Of a stretch of 64,000 bases of DNA, positions 33,858-45,282 are shown one piece after another. How positions within the stretch are numbered: the first letter of the stretch is position 1; every line of letters begins with the position of its first letter. The stretch covers positions 19,003,897 through 19,067,896 of the forward strand of contig OY986975.1 of assembly GCA_963920575.1 (NCBI GenBank), written 5' to 3'. The notes beneath the pieces were generated by a model that was not told the origin of the DNA, searched no databases, and saw only the letters and a program-made list of their open reading frames with translations. The position numbers were made by a program, and so were the translations under genes. Source of the stretch: Narthecium ossifragum (lineage: Eukaryota; Streptophyta; Magnoliopsida; Dioscoreales; Nartheciaceae).

Positions 33858-36800
33858 CTATGCCCAGAAAGGCAAACTTGGGCTGACACACAAGCCCAAG
33901 TCCAGAACCTCCCATCTCGGGTCCACCTAACCTTTCTAAACAAACACAAGCACCAAACAAGGTCTGTGTGTGCACACCCAGTGTGAAACGACCGCCAAGG
34001 CGTAATTTCCCAAGTTGCCCTTGGGATAAACAACAAGCCAAAAGGAAAAAGAGGGGCAGGTTCTCACAGCTGAGGTGGCGGGACTCCCACCAGATATCCT
34101 GCACCACTTCTCTGCACATCTCTAATAATGGAGCTTTATCTTCAACCAGCTGGACCGCAAACAAGGAGTCAGTCTCCACAAGGATCTTATGATAGCTACG
34201 TCGGTTAGCAGCCTTGATAGCAGCAAGTATGGCGTGTAGTTCTCCCGCAAGGATGGAATCGACTCTCCGCTGCTCACCATCGGACCAAAGGACTACATCT
34301 TCTTCATCAATGCTTACGACCCCAAGCCCCGCAATGCCTGAGACAAGGTTGAGGGAGGCATCCGTTTGGATTCTAATTCAAGACCAAGCTTGGGGCTTTT
34401 TGGATTTCCTTTCTGCCTTCTCGACGGCGAGGAACTCTCTGCTTTGCCATCTGATCACTTGGGCGACGTCATGAGCTTCGCGGCTGCCCTCTGCGGCCAC
34501 CAGGCTGCACCTGTCTTTCCAGAGCCACCATAGGCCATACGAGAGCAGGGAGTTGACCTGGATGATATCTTCATACTTCCGGGGGCGGCAAAGCAAATCG
34601 ATGCAAGTATCCATGCTGAGATCTTGAACGGAGATGTTGGTACCACTTAATGCTCTGTTCCAGACCTTCCGAGCAAAATGGCATTCAAAGAGGATGTGGT
34701 CGATGGTTTCATCAGCTAGACCACAATGGGGGCATAGGTGAGCAGGGGAGAGGCACAGATTCCATAACATTAGCTTGGTTGGGATCTTGCCATGCATAAG
34801 TTTCCAGAGAAAGAAACACGTGCGCGGTCCAGCAGGGATTCGCCAGATGCTGCGCCAAAGTGCCAGTTGATCATCGGTGCTCTGTTTGCCATTCATCTGC
34901 GTTAAACTCTGGTAAGTGGAAGCCGTCGTGATAGCGCCGTTTCTTGCCCAGGTCCACCTAGGTTTAGCGCCCAGGTTTGGAGGGGTCAGCGGAAGGGAGA
35001 GAATTCTCTCAACCATGGCCGGGTGAAAAAAGGACTGGAGGATGGGAAGACTCCAATGGCCCTCTTCAGTGAATAACTCACAAACAACCATTCTCGACAA
35101 TCTATGATCAATCTTCATCAAGGTAGGGGTGCAAATAAGAGGGGCATCACCTATCCACCAGTCATGAAGGACGCTGGCGCGGCAGGAAGCGCTGGGTTCC
35201 CAACGGAGGCCTCTGCGAAGAAGGTCCGCCGCTCTGCAGGTTGAACGCCAGAGGAGTGACATAGGCCTGTGTGAATTAGAGAGAGGAAGACCACTGTTGA
35301 AATTGTACTTGGCCCGGCAAAGGGATGTCCAGATAGAGTCTTGGTTGTCAAGGAATCGGGCGGCGCGTGTCATTCTGAGTGTTGTTTGCCAGGTTTTGAG
35401 GTCCTTGAACCCAAGACCTCCTTCAAGCTTATGTTGGCAGACTGCATCCCAAGAAACAGAGGAGAGGCCTCCTTTCTTTCCTACGCGCCAAAGTAGAGAT
35501 TTTGTTGAGGATCGTAGTTGGAGTGGGGATGGAAGACATGAGGAAGACCAGCATGGCCTGAAGAACGGACTGGATCAACACTGCGCGTCATGGTGCAGCT
35601 TTAACAGGACATCTCCAGCTAACGAGCTTCCTCTGGACCTGATCAATTAAAAAGGAGAAGTCCTTGACTTGCAGCCTGCGGGAGTCCAACGGAGTGCCAA
35701 GGTACTTCCATGGTTCAACCCTTCTAGAAAATCCGAGCAGCTAAGAGAGCATCTGCCTACGTCTGGGAGAGGTGGAGGGTGAGAATTTAGTACTAGACTT
35801 ATCGGGGTTAACCTCCAATCCAGACAACTTTTTGTATCTGCGGAGAACGTTGAGGATTTTCTTTGCTTCAATCCGTCTCGCAGCAGTGACGAACAGGCAG
35901 TCATCAGCGTAAAGGAAATAACTGAGCCGCAGGGGAGACCCTGGGTAAGTGACACCCTCAAGTGCCACTAAGGGAGTCTTGAGTAAGCGGGAGAGTACTT
36001 CCTGGGCTAGGATGAACAAGTATGACGAGATAGGGTCACCTTGTCGGAGGCCTCTGGTGGCTTGGAAAAAACCACACACCTTTCCGTTGATCAGAAGGGA
36101 GAAACGGGTGGTAGAAATGCATTCCATAGTCCAGTTGATCCAGACCTCCGAGAAACCCATACGCTCAAGGACTCTGCGTAGGAATTTCCAGCTTACAGAG
36201 TCATACGCGGCCTTGATATCCACCTTAATTGCCATTAGAGCGTTGGCCTTTGGAGCTTTCTGCAAGGTATGGAGTAACTCATGGGCGGCTCCAATGTTGT
36301 CCTGTATGGACCTACCTTCAACATAGGCCGATTGCTTTATGCTTATGACCTCGCGTAATCCCTCCTTCATCCGCCCAGCGAGGATTGAGGAGATGCATTT
36401 GTAACAGACGTTACAAAGACTTATCGGCCTGAATTCCTTGATACGCCTAGGATTGGAGCACTTGGGGACGAAGGCGATGAAGGTATTGTTCCATCCATTA
36501 GGCAGCTTGCAGTTCCTGAAGAAGCTCTTCACCAGCGAAACGAAGTCCTCACCAATGACAGACCAGTGCTCGAGATAGAACTCAGCTGTGAGGCCATCAG
36601 GGCCGGGGTATCTGTTCTTGCCCATGGATTGAAGGACGTTGAAGACCTCCTCAGAAGAAACCTCAGCAGTCATGTTTAACTTGGCTTCAGGGGAGATGCT
36701 GGGAAGGACGGGGAGAGTGGTGGTAGCACAGCCGCCATCCACCGCCCAGAGCTTGTGGTAGTGTTCGAGGAAGGATCGCATGATATCATCATGGCTGTTG

Positions 36801-38454
36801 AGAATGTTGTTGTCCTCCTGCTTGAGCTCCTATATTTTGGAACAGTAGGTGTTCATGCGAGTGCCATGGTGGAAGGTCCGCGTATTCCGGTCTCCGCCAG
36901 CGACCTATGCTCGACGTTGGTGCTGAGCGACATATGCATCTTGCTGAGTCTCTAGGGCTGAGATTTGTTGTTCGAGACTCCGCATACGCTGCTCTTGAGA
37001 TAGGGGTAGTGGGCCTTGCTCCTCCTCTAAGTACAGGCTGTGGAGGTGGTGTTCTAGGTGAATACGTGACTTTGTAACATCACCATCGTCTCGTTTGTTC
37101 CAAGATTTCACGAGGTGACGAAGCTCCTTGATGCGTCCCTTGAATATATATTGCTAAGATCCATGTCTATATCTTTTCCAAGCCTGGGCGACACCTTGCT
37201 TGAACAGGGGGTGAGTATTCCAGATTTGTTGAAGCCTGAAGGGAGTAGGACCATGAGGTTGCCTCTCAGGGGCCAGGTCGAGCAGGATGGGCCTGTGATC
37301 AGACATGCGGCGGGTAAGGTGAGTAAGTTGTGCATGGGGGAACCATTCGCGCCACATGGGGTTGGACAGCGCACGATCCAGCCTCTCGAGGATTCGCGCT
37401 CTACCAGCCTGCTGGTTCGACCATGTGAAAGATGGCCCCCTGAATCCCAGATCAATGAGATCATCCTGGGCGATGAAAGACAGGAATTCAGTTACAGACG
37501 TGATGTATCTAAACGCCATCCCTCTTCGTTTCTCCTCTGAGTTAGCCAGGACGTTGAAGTCACCAAGCATGAGGTGAGGTCAGCCCCAGTTGTTAAGTTT
37601 GGACAAGGTTTCCCACATGATGTGACGGTCTCTCCCTTTACGCGCAGCGTAGACGACGATGATGAACCACTGCCCCAGGCCTTTAGTGGTGATGGCACCA
37701 TGGACAGCTTGGTTAGTGAAGTGTTCGAAGGACACCTTCCCAACGTCAGTCCTCCATATAGCTAGAATTCCGCCATGGCAACCCTTGGAGGGAAGCAAGT
37801 GAGTGCTCCACATCGGGCCAAGACGGCGGGACACAAAACTCATATTGGACTCAACGACAATGGTTTCTAAGAGAAAGAGGAAGTCTAGCTTTTCATGTTT
37901 GAGAAGGCGGCGGCAGACGCTCACCGCTCTTATTGGACCAAGTCCATGACAATTCCAGGCAAGGATCTTCACCATGGACCACTAGGGTGATAGGGCTGCT
38001 CGACCCCTGGGGCTGTGATTTTGTAGCGTTTGGGCTGGCTTTCTACAGGGTATGTGGTCGGCGTCGACTCGTCTGCTCGCGGGGTGAAACCTGGAGGTAT
38101 TAATCTCTCCTCCTCCACTGCCATATCTTGATGTGAGGGTGCTCTGTCTTCATCTTCTGTCGTGTGGTTGTCCTCCTCATTCATGAGCATCAGACCTTCA
38201 CTGTGAAGTGCTTGCTTGAGAGACATAACAGCAGCCTGGTGCATCTCTTCCATCGCATCATCATCAAGGCCTTTCTCAACATCACCTTGCTCCAGGGACT
38301 TAGAAGTCTTGTAGCCGCGGGGGACAACCAGAGGGCCGGGGTGGTTTCCTCTACTCCTTTCCCGCACGTACCATCCGACCTCCTGCAACGTCATGGCGGC
38401 AAGTTCCTCGTCGTCGAGGTCGTCCGTGGGCCTTGCAATTGGACTGAAACAGTT

Positions 38455-39906
38455 CTAGGAGACGGGGCACTTGCTGCTTACTTTTGCGACTTTGGCCCAT
38501 GAGGTGGACGGCCCATGAGCTTTGGGCCCATTTATGTGGTGGGTATTAAAGGGGGCTAGGGCATTGCAGGGTACCTCTGGCTCTTTCTCCGTGCTAGGGT
38601 TGGCGCCGCCTCCGCTGGGAATCCAGGCCGTGGTGTGACCTCCGTCGGCGACGTCCGCATGAGGTTTTGTCCGCTCACTGATGTTGCTGGGGACCGCACC
38701 TGACGACCGTTGGGTGACAGGGCCACGTCCTCGACCGCCTGGCAGAGGGGGTGGTGTGTCAGAAATTGTCGCTGACACATGCTGAGGTGTACCGTGGTTG
38801 TGCTGAGGTGGCTTGGAGGTCCGTACGTCTTCTTCGAGGGGATCACTCCCCTTGCGGAGTTGTGCTGCCGGTGTCGAAGAGCCTTGGGACGTTCTCCGCC
38901 CCCAACGGCGGCGGTTTTGGATGGTGTGCCATGCTCCAGGTATATTCTCAGCACTTGGAGCCGTTGGGTAGGTGTCTTCAACACTCATGGGGTCGGTGGC
39001 AGTAGATGTTCCGCCGTTGAAAACCAGCGTCCGGAATTCCTCACTGGATTGCTCTTTGCCTTTTGGGTCCTTCTTCTGCTCGTGCCTGTAGGACTCTCTC
39101 TCTGGGCAGCCGTCCACCCGATGTCCGAGAAAGCCGCAGCCCTCGCAAAGCTGGATATTCTCATAGACGAAAGGTTGGAGGAAGTAGTCATACTCTCCTC
39201 CAGTTCCCTCGCAAGGAAGATAAGTGCCGATGCACGCCGGCAGCGTCAAATCGACCTCCACACAGACTCGAGCGTATTTGCATCGGTCTGTGAATTTGGT
39301 GACAGAGTCTATGGCGAGAGGGATGCCAGCCTCGGAGACCATATCAAAGATTATTCCTCTGTCAAAGAACTCTGGTGGGAGATCCGGGATACGTATCCAT
39401 ACTGGTGCCTTGGTGAATGCTGAGGGAGTAGGCCGGAAGCAGTTTCGCCAGCGAATGAGGGATAAGGTAAGTCCGTCCACCATCCAGGGCCCGTCGGTCA
39501 GGATGCGGAGCATATCTTCTTCAGTGTCGAACTTGAAGGCAAAGACTCCTCGTGCCATGTTGGTGACAAGGAAAGGGGCGTCAATTCTCCATAACCCAGC
39601 AAGACGGCGCCGAAGGAACTCGATGCCTACTCGGCCGCCCACAAATCGACCGAACAATGTATGACTCCATTTGCTCCTTAGGTGTTGTAGGTCAGCCGGC
39701 GACATGGTCGTCTTCCCAACTCTGAATCTGCATGTGCCTTTTCGTTCAATGGCTTCAGCAAGCTCGGCGCCGCTCAACATCTCGGAGGAGCTGAGGTCCG
39801 CGGCGGTCACACGGTTACGGATTGTGGCGTGCTTTGGATCAGCCGCTCGTGGAGGCGGCGGTGGGTTACTCAGGTCAGGTGGTCTTGGCTCCCTAACTCC
39901 TCCCAT
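38455..39906 (-). CDS. LINE ORF1 (DUF4283 and zinc-knuckle RNA-binding protein), intact frame
   Basis: An uninterrupted 483-residue frame from an ATG at 39906. The N-terminal half (about residues 55-230) matches the DUF4283 domain of plant L1 ORF1 proteins, for example ARGVFAFKFDTEEDMLRIL, GPWMVDG and VWIRIPDLP. Near residue 255 follows a CCHC zinc knuckle, CEGCGFLGHRVDGC, with C-x2-C-x4-H-x4-C spacing. The C-terminal part is Pro/Ser/Gly-rich and disordered. ORF1 proteins bind LINE RNA and form the transposition particle. The next reading frame, ORF2, starts about 480 bases downstream. The frame is intact although ORF2 is broken. Confidence 0.85.
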   Translation of the reverse strand: MGGVREPRPPDLSNPPPPPRAADPKHATIRNRVTAADLSSSEMLSGAELAEAIERKGTCRFRVGKTTMSPADLQHLRSKWSHTLFGRFVGGRVGIEFLRRRLAGLWRIDAPFLVTNMARGVFAFKFDTEEDMLRILTDGPWMVDGLTLSLIRWRNCFRPTPSAFTKAPVWIRIPDLPPEFFDRGIIFDMVSEAGIPLAIDSVTKFTDRCKYARVCVEVDLTLPACIGTYLPCEGTGGEYDYFLQPFVYENIQLCEGCGFLGHRVDGCPERESYRHEQKKDPKGKEQSSEEFRTLVFNGGTSTATDPMSVEDTYPTAPSAENIPGAWHTIQNRRRWGRRTSQGSSTPAAQLRKGSDPLEEDVRTSKPPQHNHGTPQHVSATISDTPPPLPGGRGRGPVTQRSSGAVPSNISERTKPHADVADGGHTTAWIPSGGGANPSTEKEPEVPCNALAPFNTHHINGPKAHGPSTSWAKVAKVSSKCPVS

Positions 39907-40047
39907 CCTCCAGTCCTTCTAAGATGAAGGCTCTATATAAGGATGATAAAGTATAATATTAGTACCCATATGTGTGAGGATGGCTTCTGCTTCAACACCT
40001 CCAAAGGAAATCTACTATCTAAAAATCTCCCAAATAAGGAGAACTCA

Positions 40048-42923
40048 TGTCGCGCCCCGACCCAGAAAACCCATCCCGGACCGGGACACGAGGGGAAAAC
40101 CTACATCTACTGACAACCAACAGCGGAGACAGTTACAATAAACAAAAGGCGGAAGTAAAGTTAACATTAACTATAATAAAACATTAAATACATCAGAGTT
40201 ATACAAAGTTTACAACATTTACAATTTCAAAAGGAAATAATACACCGCCTGAGGTCTCCGCAAAAGCGCAACAAATGTCGTCTTGGCCCTCAAACAAGGT
40301 CGGCTGGCGACGCGCTGCCGCAGGACGAACACCGGGGCCCACATGAGAAGCGCTGGTACCTGTATCTACAAATACCACGGTCCAGGTAGGAATGAGCAAA
40401 AAGCTCAGTAGGGTTCTACTCTACGACACACACACAAGGAAGGCGACTCCAACCGTACTAACTCCGTGCCAAGTGCTGAGGCATGCCAATGACCCCATAA
40501 ATCCCGTCAATAACCCGAAGGGTACCTGTCCAAAGTACGTCCCTCCGACGGCCGCTGTTCAGGGGTGGACTACCTCCGACAGTCCCTGACACAGGGTGGA
40601 CAATGACGCTACCCGTAGGATACCCCTCTCCAAGCGGGATCTCCACACTTGGCGGAACAACCGTGGTTACGACAACCATCTCTCAGCACTCAAAGCACAG
40701 AGCCAATACAACCCCTAAACTCCAAATCAAAAGCTCAGAGTCAACCAGAGAGCCCACAAATCCCTTCGATACCTCTAGGGTTCCTGTCCATAGTACGTCC
40801 TCCGATGGTCATTGTTCTAGGGTTGGACTTTCTCCGATAATCCTAGATACAGGGTGGGCAATGACGATACCAGTAGGACACCCTTGCCGGGGTAACGACA
40901 GCCACCACTTAGCTATTGATACTGGAGTATTAGGGACAACCCCAAACCCACGCCCTAGCCTAACATACCTCTAATGCGCAAGAAAGCAAGATAATAATAA
41001 AATAGAATAAACAGACGGATAATTAACAATATTAACAGACAGATAATTAAAGCATGATAAACATGCAAGTAGAAAACAGTAAAGCAGGCAAATAATATAA
41101 CAACAGTTATAACAATATTAACAGAGAGATATACAGCAGTAAAGCATGCAACAAACAAGACAATATAAACAAGCATCAGCACAGGGGCACACCTTCGGCC
41201 CATTTATATTGAACATGCCATAAACGCTAATGAACTATAAAAATATAATATTATATTCAAACATCAAACATTCTCTACATGGCAGCTAAATGACCCCATA
41301 GATCCGACGTCCAAACGACGTCGGATTTAAGATCCAACTTAGACTCCAGTAGATCTACATGCATGGATCAACATATCCAACGGATCAAAATCCAGCATTA
41401 CAACGGCTTCCACAGCCGTCAACCGCGAGTAGTACAACGGGATACAAACCCGACCAAACAATACACATTAACTAGGGCACACCCTTGGCCCAAATACAAC
41501 GATAGCAGTAAACAACTAATACAAATGGCACACCAGCGGCCCGCTTATCAATCTAAACATCCCAAGGGGCATTACTCCCTTGGTTCAACCACGAGCCCCA
41601 CACGGGCTTAAACATGCATATAATACATATTATAACTTACATCTAAAGCAAAGGCATGTTCTATAAATTGAAAGTTAATTAGCTAATTTTCCGCCAAAAG
41701 AATACCAATTCGAGCATACTAATCCTACAGATCACTAGAAATGCTAAATCCATGAATCCTGAAGCATCAAACCCGATAAAACATCAAAGATCCATTTAAA
41801 AGCCAAATCTCGGATTGCTACAGTAAACCACATTTAGCGAAGATGAAATCTTCGCAAATCGACATCCAAACGACGTTAAACCTCAAATCAAACTTAATCA
41901 GGTATTGCTTAATATATTGGGAGCATGCTGACCAAGAATTAGATCTAATGGAAGTCTACTCTCCACAGATTTTACTAACCAATTTCTTAATTTCTGTTTC
42001 GCAGCAGTTTAGGAAACAATTCGTCAAAAATCGTAGGAAAATCCAAAAATCATGAAATCAGCGGAAATCAAAAGATAACTCGATGATCTACAACTTTCAT
42101 CTTGAAAGTTTTGCGAGATCATGTTCACACAGCTCACAAATCGAGCTCGAACGTGACTGTTCATCGAAGAACAGAGCTTCCAAGAAAATCCGGGAAAAAC
42201 ATCCAAAAATCCGGATAAATCCCAAATCAAATCCCATGAAGGTTCAATCAATCACAAAGAAGACAACCAACAATCAAACCAAACCCTAGATCTAGCATAT
42301 CTTAGAGATCAAGGTAGAAACCCTACTTTCAAACGCTAATCCAAGCTTCCTCCTTGCTAATCCGTCGTCCTCCCTCGCTGCCGTCGTCACCAGCTCGCCG
42401 GAGAGCCGCCGAAGACCTCCCACAGCAGCAGCCGCCGTCGGAGAAGGAAGAGGAGATGCCGCGGGGGAGAGAGAGGGAAGGAAGGAGGAGGGAAAGGGGC
42501 CCTCGCCGCGCCTCCAGGTCGCTGGGGGAGATGGCCGGAGGAAGAAGCAGCCGGCACGGAAGGGAGAGGGGAAGGGGTCGGGCACGGGCAAGCCAGCGGA
42601 AGGAAGAAGGAAAAAGAAAGAAAAAAAAAGGAAAGGAAAGGAAGAGAGAGGGAAGAGAAAGCTAAGCCACTTAAGTGGCTGAACTGGTGTAGCTGAGTCA
42701 ACTAATCGGACTGGATCCAATTTGACCCCAAATTGCGATCTCGCCGCAATCTCATCCGGATCTGATGATCGCGGACGCTCCTACTGGATCTATTCAATCA
42801 CTTACACCAAAACAAGGCATGTGGGTGCACGCGCGGATGTGAAACAAACCATCAAGGTGCAATTTACCAAATTGTCCTTGCGGTCCACAACGAGCCACAG
42901 GAATAGAGGGGCGGGTCCTCACA
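40048..42923 (-). mobile_element. Solo LTR (copy C), 2.9 kb
   Basis: The plus strand starts TGTCGCGCCCCGACCC and ends CGGGTCCTCACA, the same ends as copies A and B. The flanks are ACTCA (40043-40047) and ACTCC (42924-42928), a target duplication with one mismatch. It shares the internal repeat pair of copy B (phrases GACACAGGGTGGACAATGACG and ACAGGGTGGGCAATGACGAT, about 250 bases apart) and a palindromic GATCCGACGTC...GACGTCGGAT segment with copy A. It has no ATCGAT array. It begins about 115 bases beyond the LINE. Confidence 0.85.
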
Positions 42924-43004
42924 ACTCCCACTTCTTACAACACTCCTCCATCAGATCATCATCCAGTATTATCTCATCAACATAAAGAGGTCCCAGCGAC
43001 GTCA

Positions 43005-43800
43005 GATCCTCCGGGGCCGTTTGGCAGGCCCTGTATGAGGTGAATCCAATGGATTAAGGGATGAGCGGATCCCGAATTCACTGTATCCTATTGTTTGGCG
43101 TGCAATGGTGTATGGAATCCGACCGAATCCAACCCGCATCGGATTCCAAGATTTTGGAATGGTGGCTTCCGCTCGAGCGGACGCCGCTGCGGGATCCCGA
43201 ATTTGAAGAAATGTTAAATGACTCTTATATTCCTTTAATATTTAAAATGGCTATATTTATGATAACTTTAACTATACATATTGAAACTTAATGAAATTAG
43301 TCTCATTGGAAAGATATCATCGATATCTTCGTTATGAGACCAATATTGAGTATTTTTTAAAGCAAATATTTGATGTAATTTAATTTATAAAATCATTTAA
43401 TATATTATAACTTAAATTATACCTAAATTTTCAATAATTTCAATCAATCATTTTACATGATTAGATGCATTCAAAGAATTAATTTGACCTAAATTTTCAA
43501 TAATTTCAATCAATCATATCTCGTGGGTATTGTTATTATTATAATAAAAAACATGTCTTAATTTGAAGAAAATTTAAAGTTTTATTATTAATTTGAACAA
43601 AATTAGCAGATTCAACTCATCCATAATAGACAAGCCAAACGCCAGAATCAACAGATTCAGCTCATCCCATACAGACCAACCAAACAACAGAACCAAAATC
43701 CACGAAATCATCAGATTCAGCTCATTCCCCATTCAGCTAATTCCACAGATTCCTCATTCAGCTAATTCATCAGATTCAGGTTTGCCAAACGCACCAGTAT
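43005..43800. repeat. AT-rich segment with subterminal direct repeats, possible hAT/Harbinger-like remnant
   Basis: The left edge reads GGGGCCGTTTGGCAGGCCCTG and the right edge, on the minus strand, CTGGTGCGTTTGGCAAACCTG, an imperfect inverted pair. Near the right end the phrase CAGATTCAGCTCAT recurs about five times. No target duplication or coding sequence is visible. Confidence 0.35.
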
Positions 43801-43859
43801 GAGGCCTCAAGCCACCACCACCACCAGCAGCATAAGACCATCCCAAACAAAAATTGGAA

Positions 43860-44730
43860 AGTTAATTAAAAAAACAAAAGGTAACCACAAAAAGTAATTG
43901 AAAAAAAAAAAAATTGAAAAGTTTTATCCTCCCGACGGATGGCGACGAGCTGGGATGGAGGAGCAGATCCGCGACGAGCTCGGATGTAGCTGGGATGGAG
44001 CTTGGAGGATGGGAGGGCGACGGAACGGCGACAAATGGAAGGAGAGGGCTGCGGAGGTATGGATCCCGGCGACGAAGACAACAGATCTGGAGGTGGGGGC
44101 GGCGGCAATGGATCTAGATCTGGATCGATGACGGTGTCGGGGAGATGATCGGACGAGATGGATCGGACAGCGGCGAGCTCGGGGAGATGATTGGACGCGA
44201 TCTCGGGGAGATGATGGGTCAGGGAGATGATCGAACGCGATCCGCGACGAACGGGATGGATCGAATGGCGACGAGCACGGATCGCGATCCCAAGCTCGGA
44301 TCGTGAACAGACGGGATGAGTCGGGGAGATGATCGTAGGTGGTGGTGGGAGGTGATGCTCGGATCGAGATCGGACGGGATGGGGAGATCGGGATCCGTGA
44401 TGGACATCGAGCTCGGGATCGGCGATGGACGATGGGATTGCGACGGACAGCGGGATTGGCGACGAAGACAAGGACGGGGGGCGCTCCAGCTCTGTCGGAT
44501 GGGGGCGACAGACGGCGGGATTGGCGACGGAGACAAGGACAGGGGGCGCTACAGCTCCGTCAGATGGGGGCGACGGACGGTGACGGGAACAACATCGCGA
44601 CGGTGAGGGACGATGATGGACGGTGGGATCGTGACGGACGACGGGGACGGATCGGGGAGGTCGCTTGAGGAGGCTCCATCTCAATCGGATCTGGATCGGT
44701 GACGACGACGGATTGAGGTGGCGAGCTCGG
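43860..44730. other. GC-rich low-complexity segment
   Basis: Repeated GGGGAGATGATCGGA and GATCGGGATC phrases produce long open frames on both strands rich in Ser/Pro/Arg, without a recognisable domain. 44452-44583 is a tandem duplication of about 66 bases containing GGGATTGGCGACG, GACAAGGAC and GGGGGCGC. The segment could be a captured gene piece, but no source was recognised. Confidence 0.45.
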
Positions 44731-44744
44731 ATTGACTGTCGGCT

Positions 44745-44900
44745 ATAGAAAGCATCAATCAACCAATCAACCGATACCTCACTATCGATTGAATATACCA
44801 ATAATCGGATCGGTAGTGAGATACCGATTCATTGATTTAATCCATCGATACTTCCTACCGATGGAATAGATCAATTAGTCGGTACCTCACTACCAATCAC
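44745..44900. repeat. Inverted repeat of ACCGATACCTCACTA type
   Basis: CCGATACCTCACTATCGAT pairs imperfectly with ATCGGTAGTGAGATACCGAT, and a third diverged copy, GTCGGTACCTCACTACC, follows. It may be a foldback element. Confidence 0.5.
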
Positions 44901-45282
44901 GTGACATGTGCATTACAAATACCACATGATCACGTACACAACTTTATTCTAAAATAAAATATGATCACTCTGGTATGAGATCTACATAACACCGATAATC
45001 TTCCCCATTTTTTAAGGGATATTTACATATATGCCACTCAAATAATTCTACTTTACATATATACAACTACATTTTTCATATTTATTTACATATACGCCAC
45101 CAAATTGGCAAATTACTCTCATATATGCCTTCTGTAAATATTCACTGAAAGAAATGCCGTCTGACCATAATGTATAGACAAGAGTTAAAACAAAACACAA
45201 AAAAAGAGAGCATATTCTGACATATTCCTCATGTCTCATTTCAATTGAGGAATCCAGATTTAGGCAATGGTTCAAAATAGTT

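Larger units (their letters stand above)
31648..34068 (-). mobile_element. Solo LTR (copy B), with target duplication GCTGA
   Basis: 2421 bp with the plus strand starting TGTCGCGCCCC and ending GGTTCTCACA; the same family as copies A and C. It is flanked by GCTGA at 31643-31647 and 34069-34073. Removing the LTR and one GCTGA rejoins the LINE RNase H as HLSDFQIRYIPRE, proving the insertion. There is no internal domain. An internal pair of diverged repeats (about 32150-32320 and 32400-32580) shares GACACAGGGTGG, TGTAGGACACCCTT-like and GGTCCTT-like phrases. It also carries two ATCGAT palindrome arrays. Confidence 0.92.
31502..37975 (-). pseudogene. LINE ORF2: endonuclease, reverse transcriptase and RNase H, disrupted
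   Basis: Domain order on the minus strand: AP-type endonuclease (MVKILAWNCHGLG, later MLGDFNVLA and SDHRPILLDL), then reverse transcriptase (NNTFIAFVPK, FRPISLCNVCYK, VDIKAAYDSVSW, GLRQGDPISSYLF, FLYADDCLFV), a cysteine/histidine motif (CPHCGLADETIDHILFEC) and RNase H (IQTDASLNLVSG, GELHAILAAI, VETDSLFAVQLV). After the inserted LTR, RNase H resumes at 31647 with FQIRYIPREENSHADWVAR and ends at a stop at 31502. Catalytic YADD and the RNase H acidic residues are kept, but several stops and frameshifts break the frame, including NNWG-stop near 37580 and breaks near 37150, 36905, 36830 and 35740-35400. It is inactive even without the LTR. Confidence 0.92.
31447..39930 (-). mobile_element. Nearly full-length plant L1-type LINE, split by a solo LTR
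   Basis: The element runs on the minus strand from about 39930 (5') to a poly(A) tract at 31447. The 13 bp target duplication CTCTATATAAGGA flanks it at 31434-31446 and 39931-39943, as expected from target-primed reverse transcription. It has ORF1 (39906-38455) and a damaged ORF2 (37975-31502) with endonuclease, reverse transcriptase and RNase H. A 2.4 kb LTR with its own target duplication lies within the RNase H region. Subtracting it leaves about 6.06 kb, a normal full length. Confidence 0.92.

Noticed and set aside
33493..34179. 228-residue minus-strand frame
   Set aside because: It crosses the border between LTR B and the LINE RNase H; only the first part is LINE coding sequence and the rest is LTR.
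43866..44801. 311-residue minus-strand frame
   Set aside because: Ser/Pro/Arg/His low complexity produced by GC-rich repeats; long open frames exist on both strands and no domain was found.
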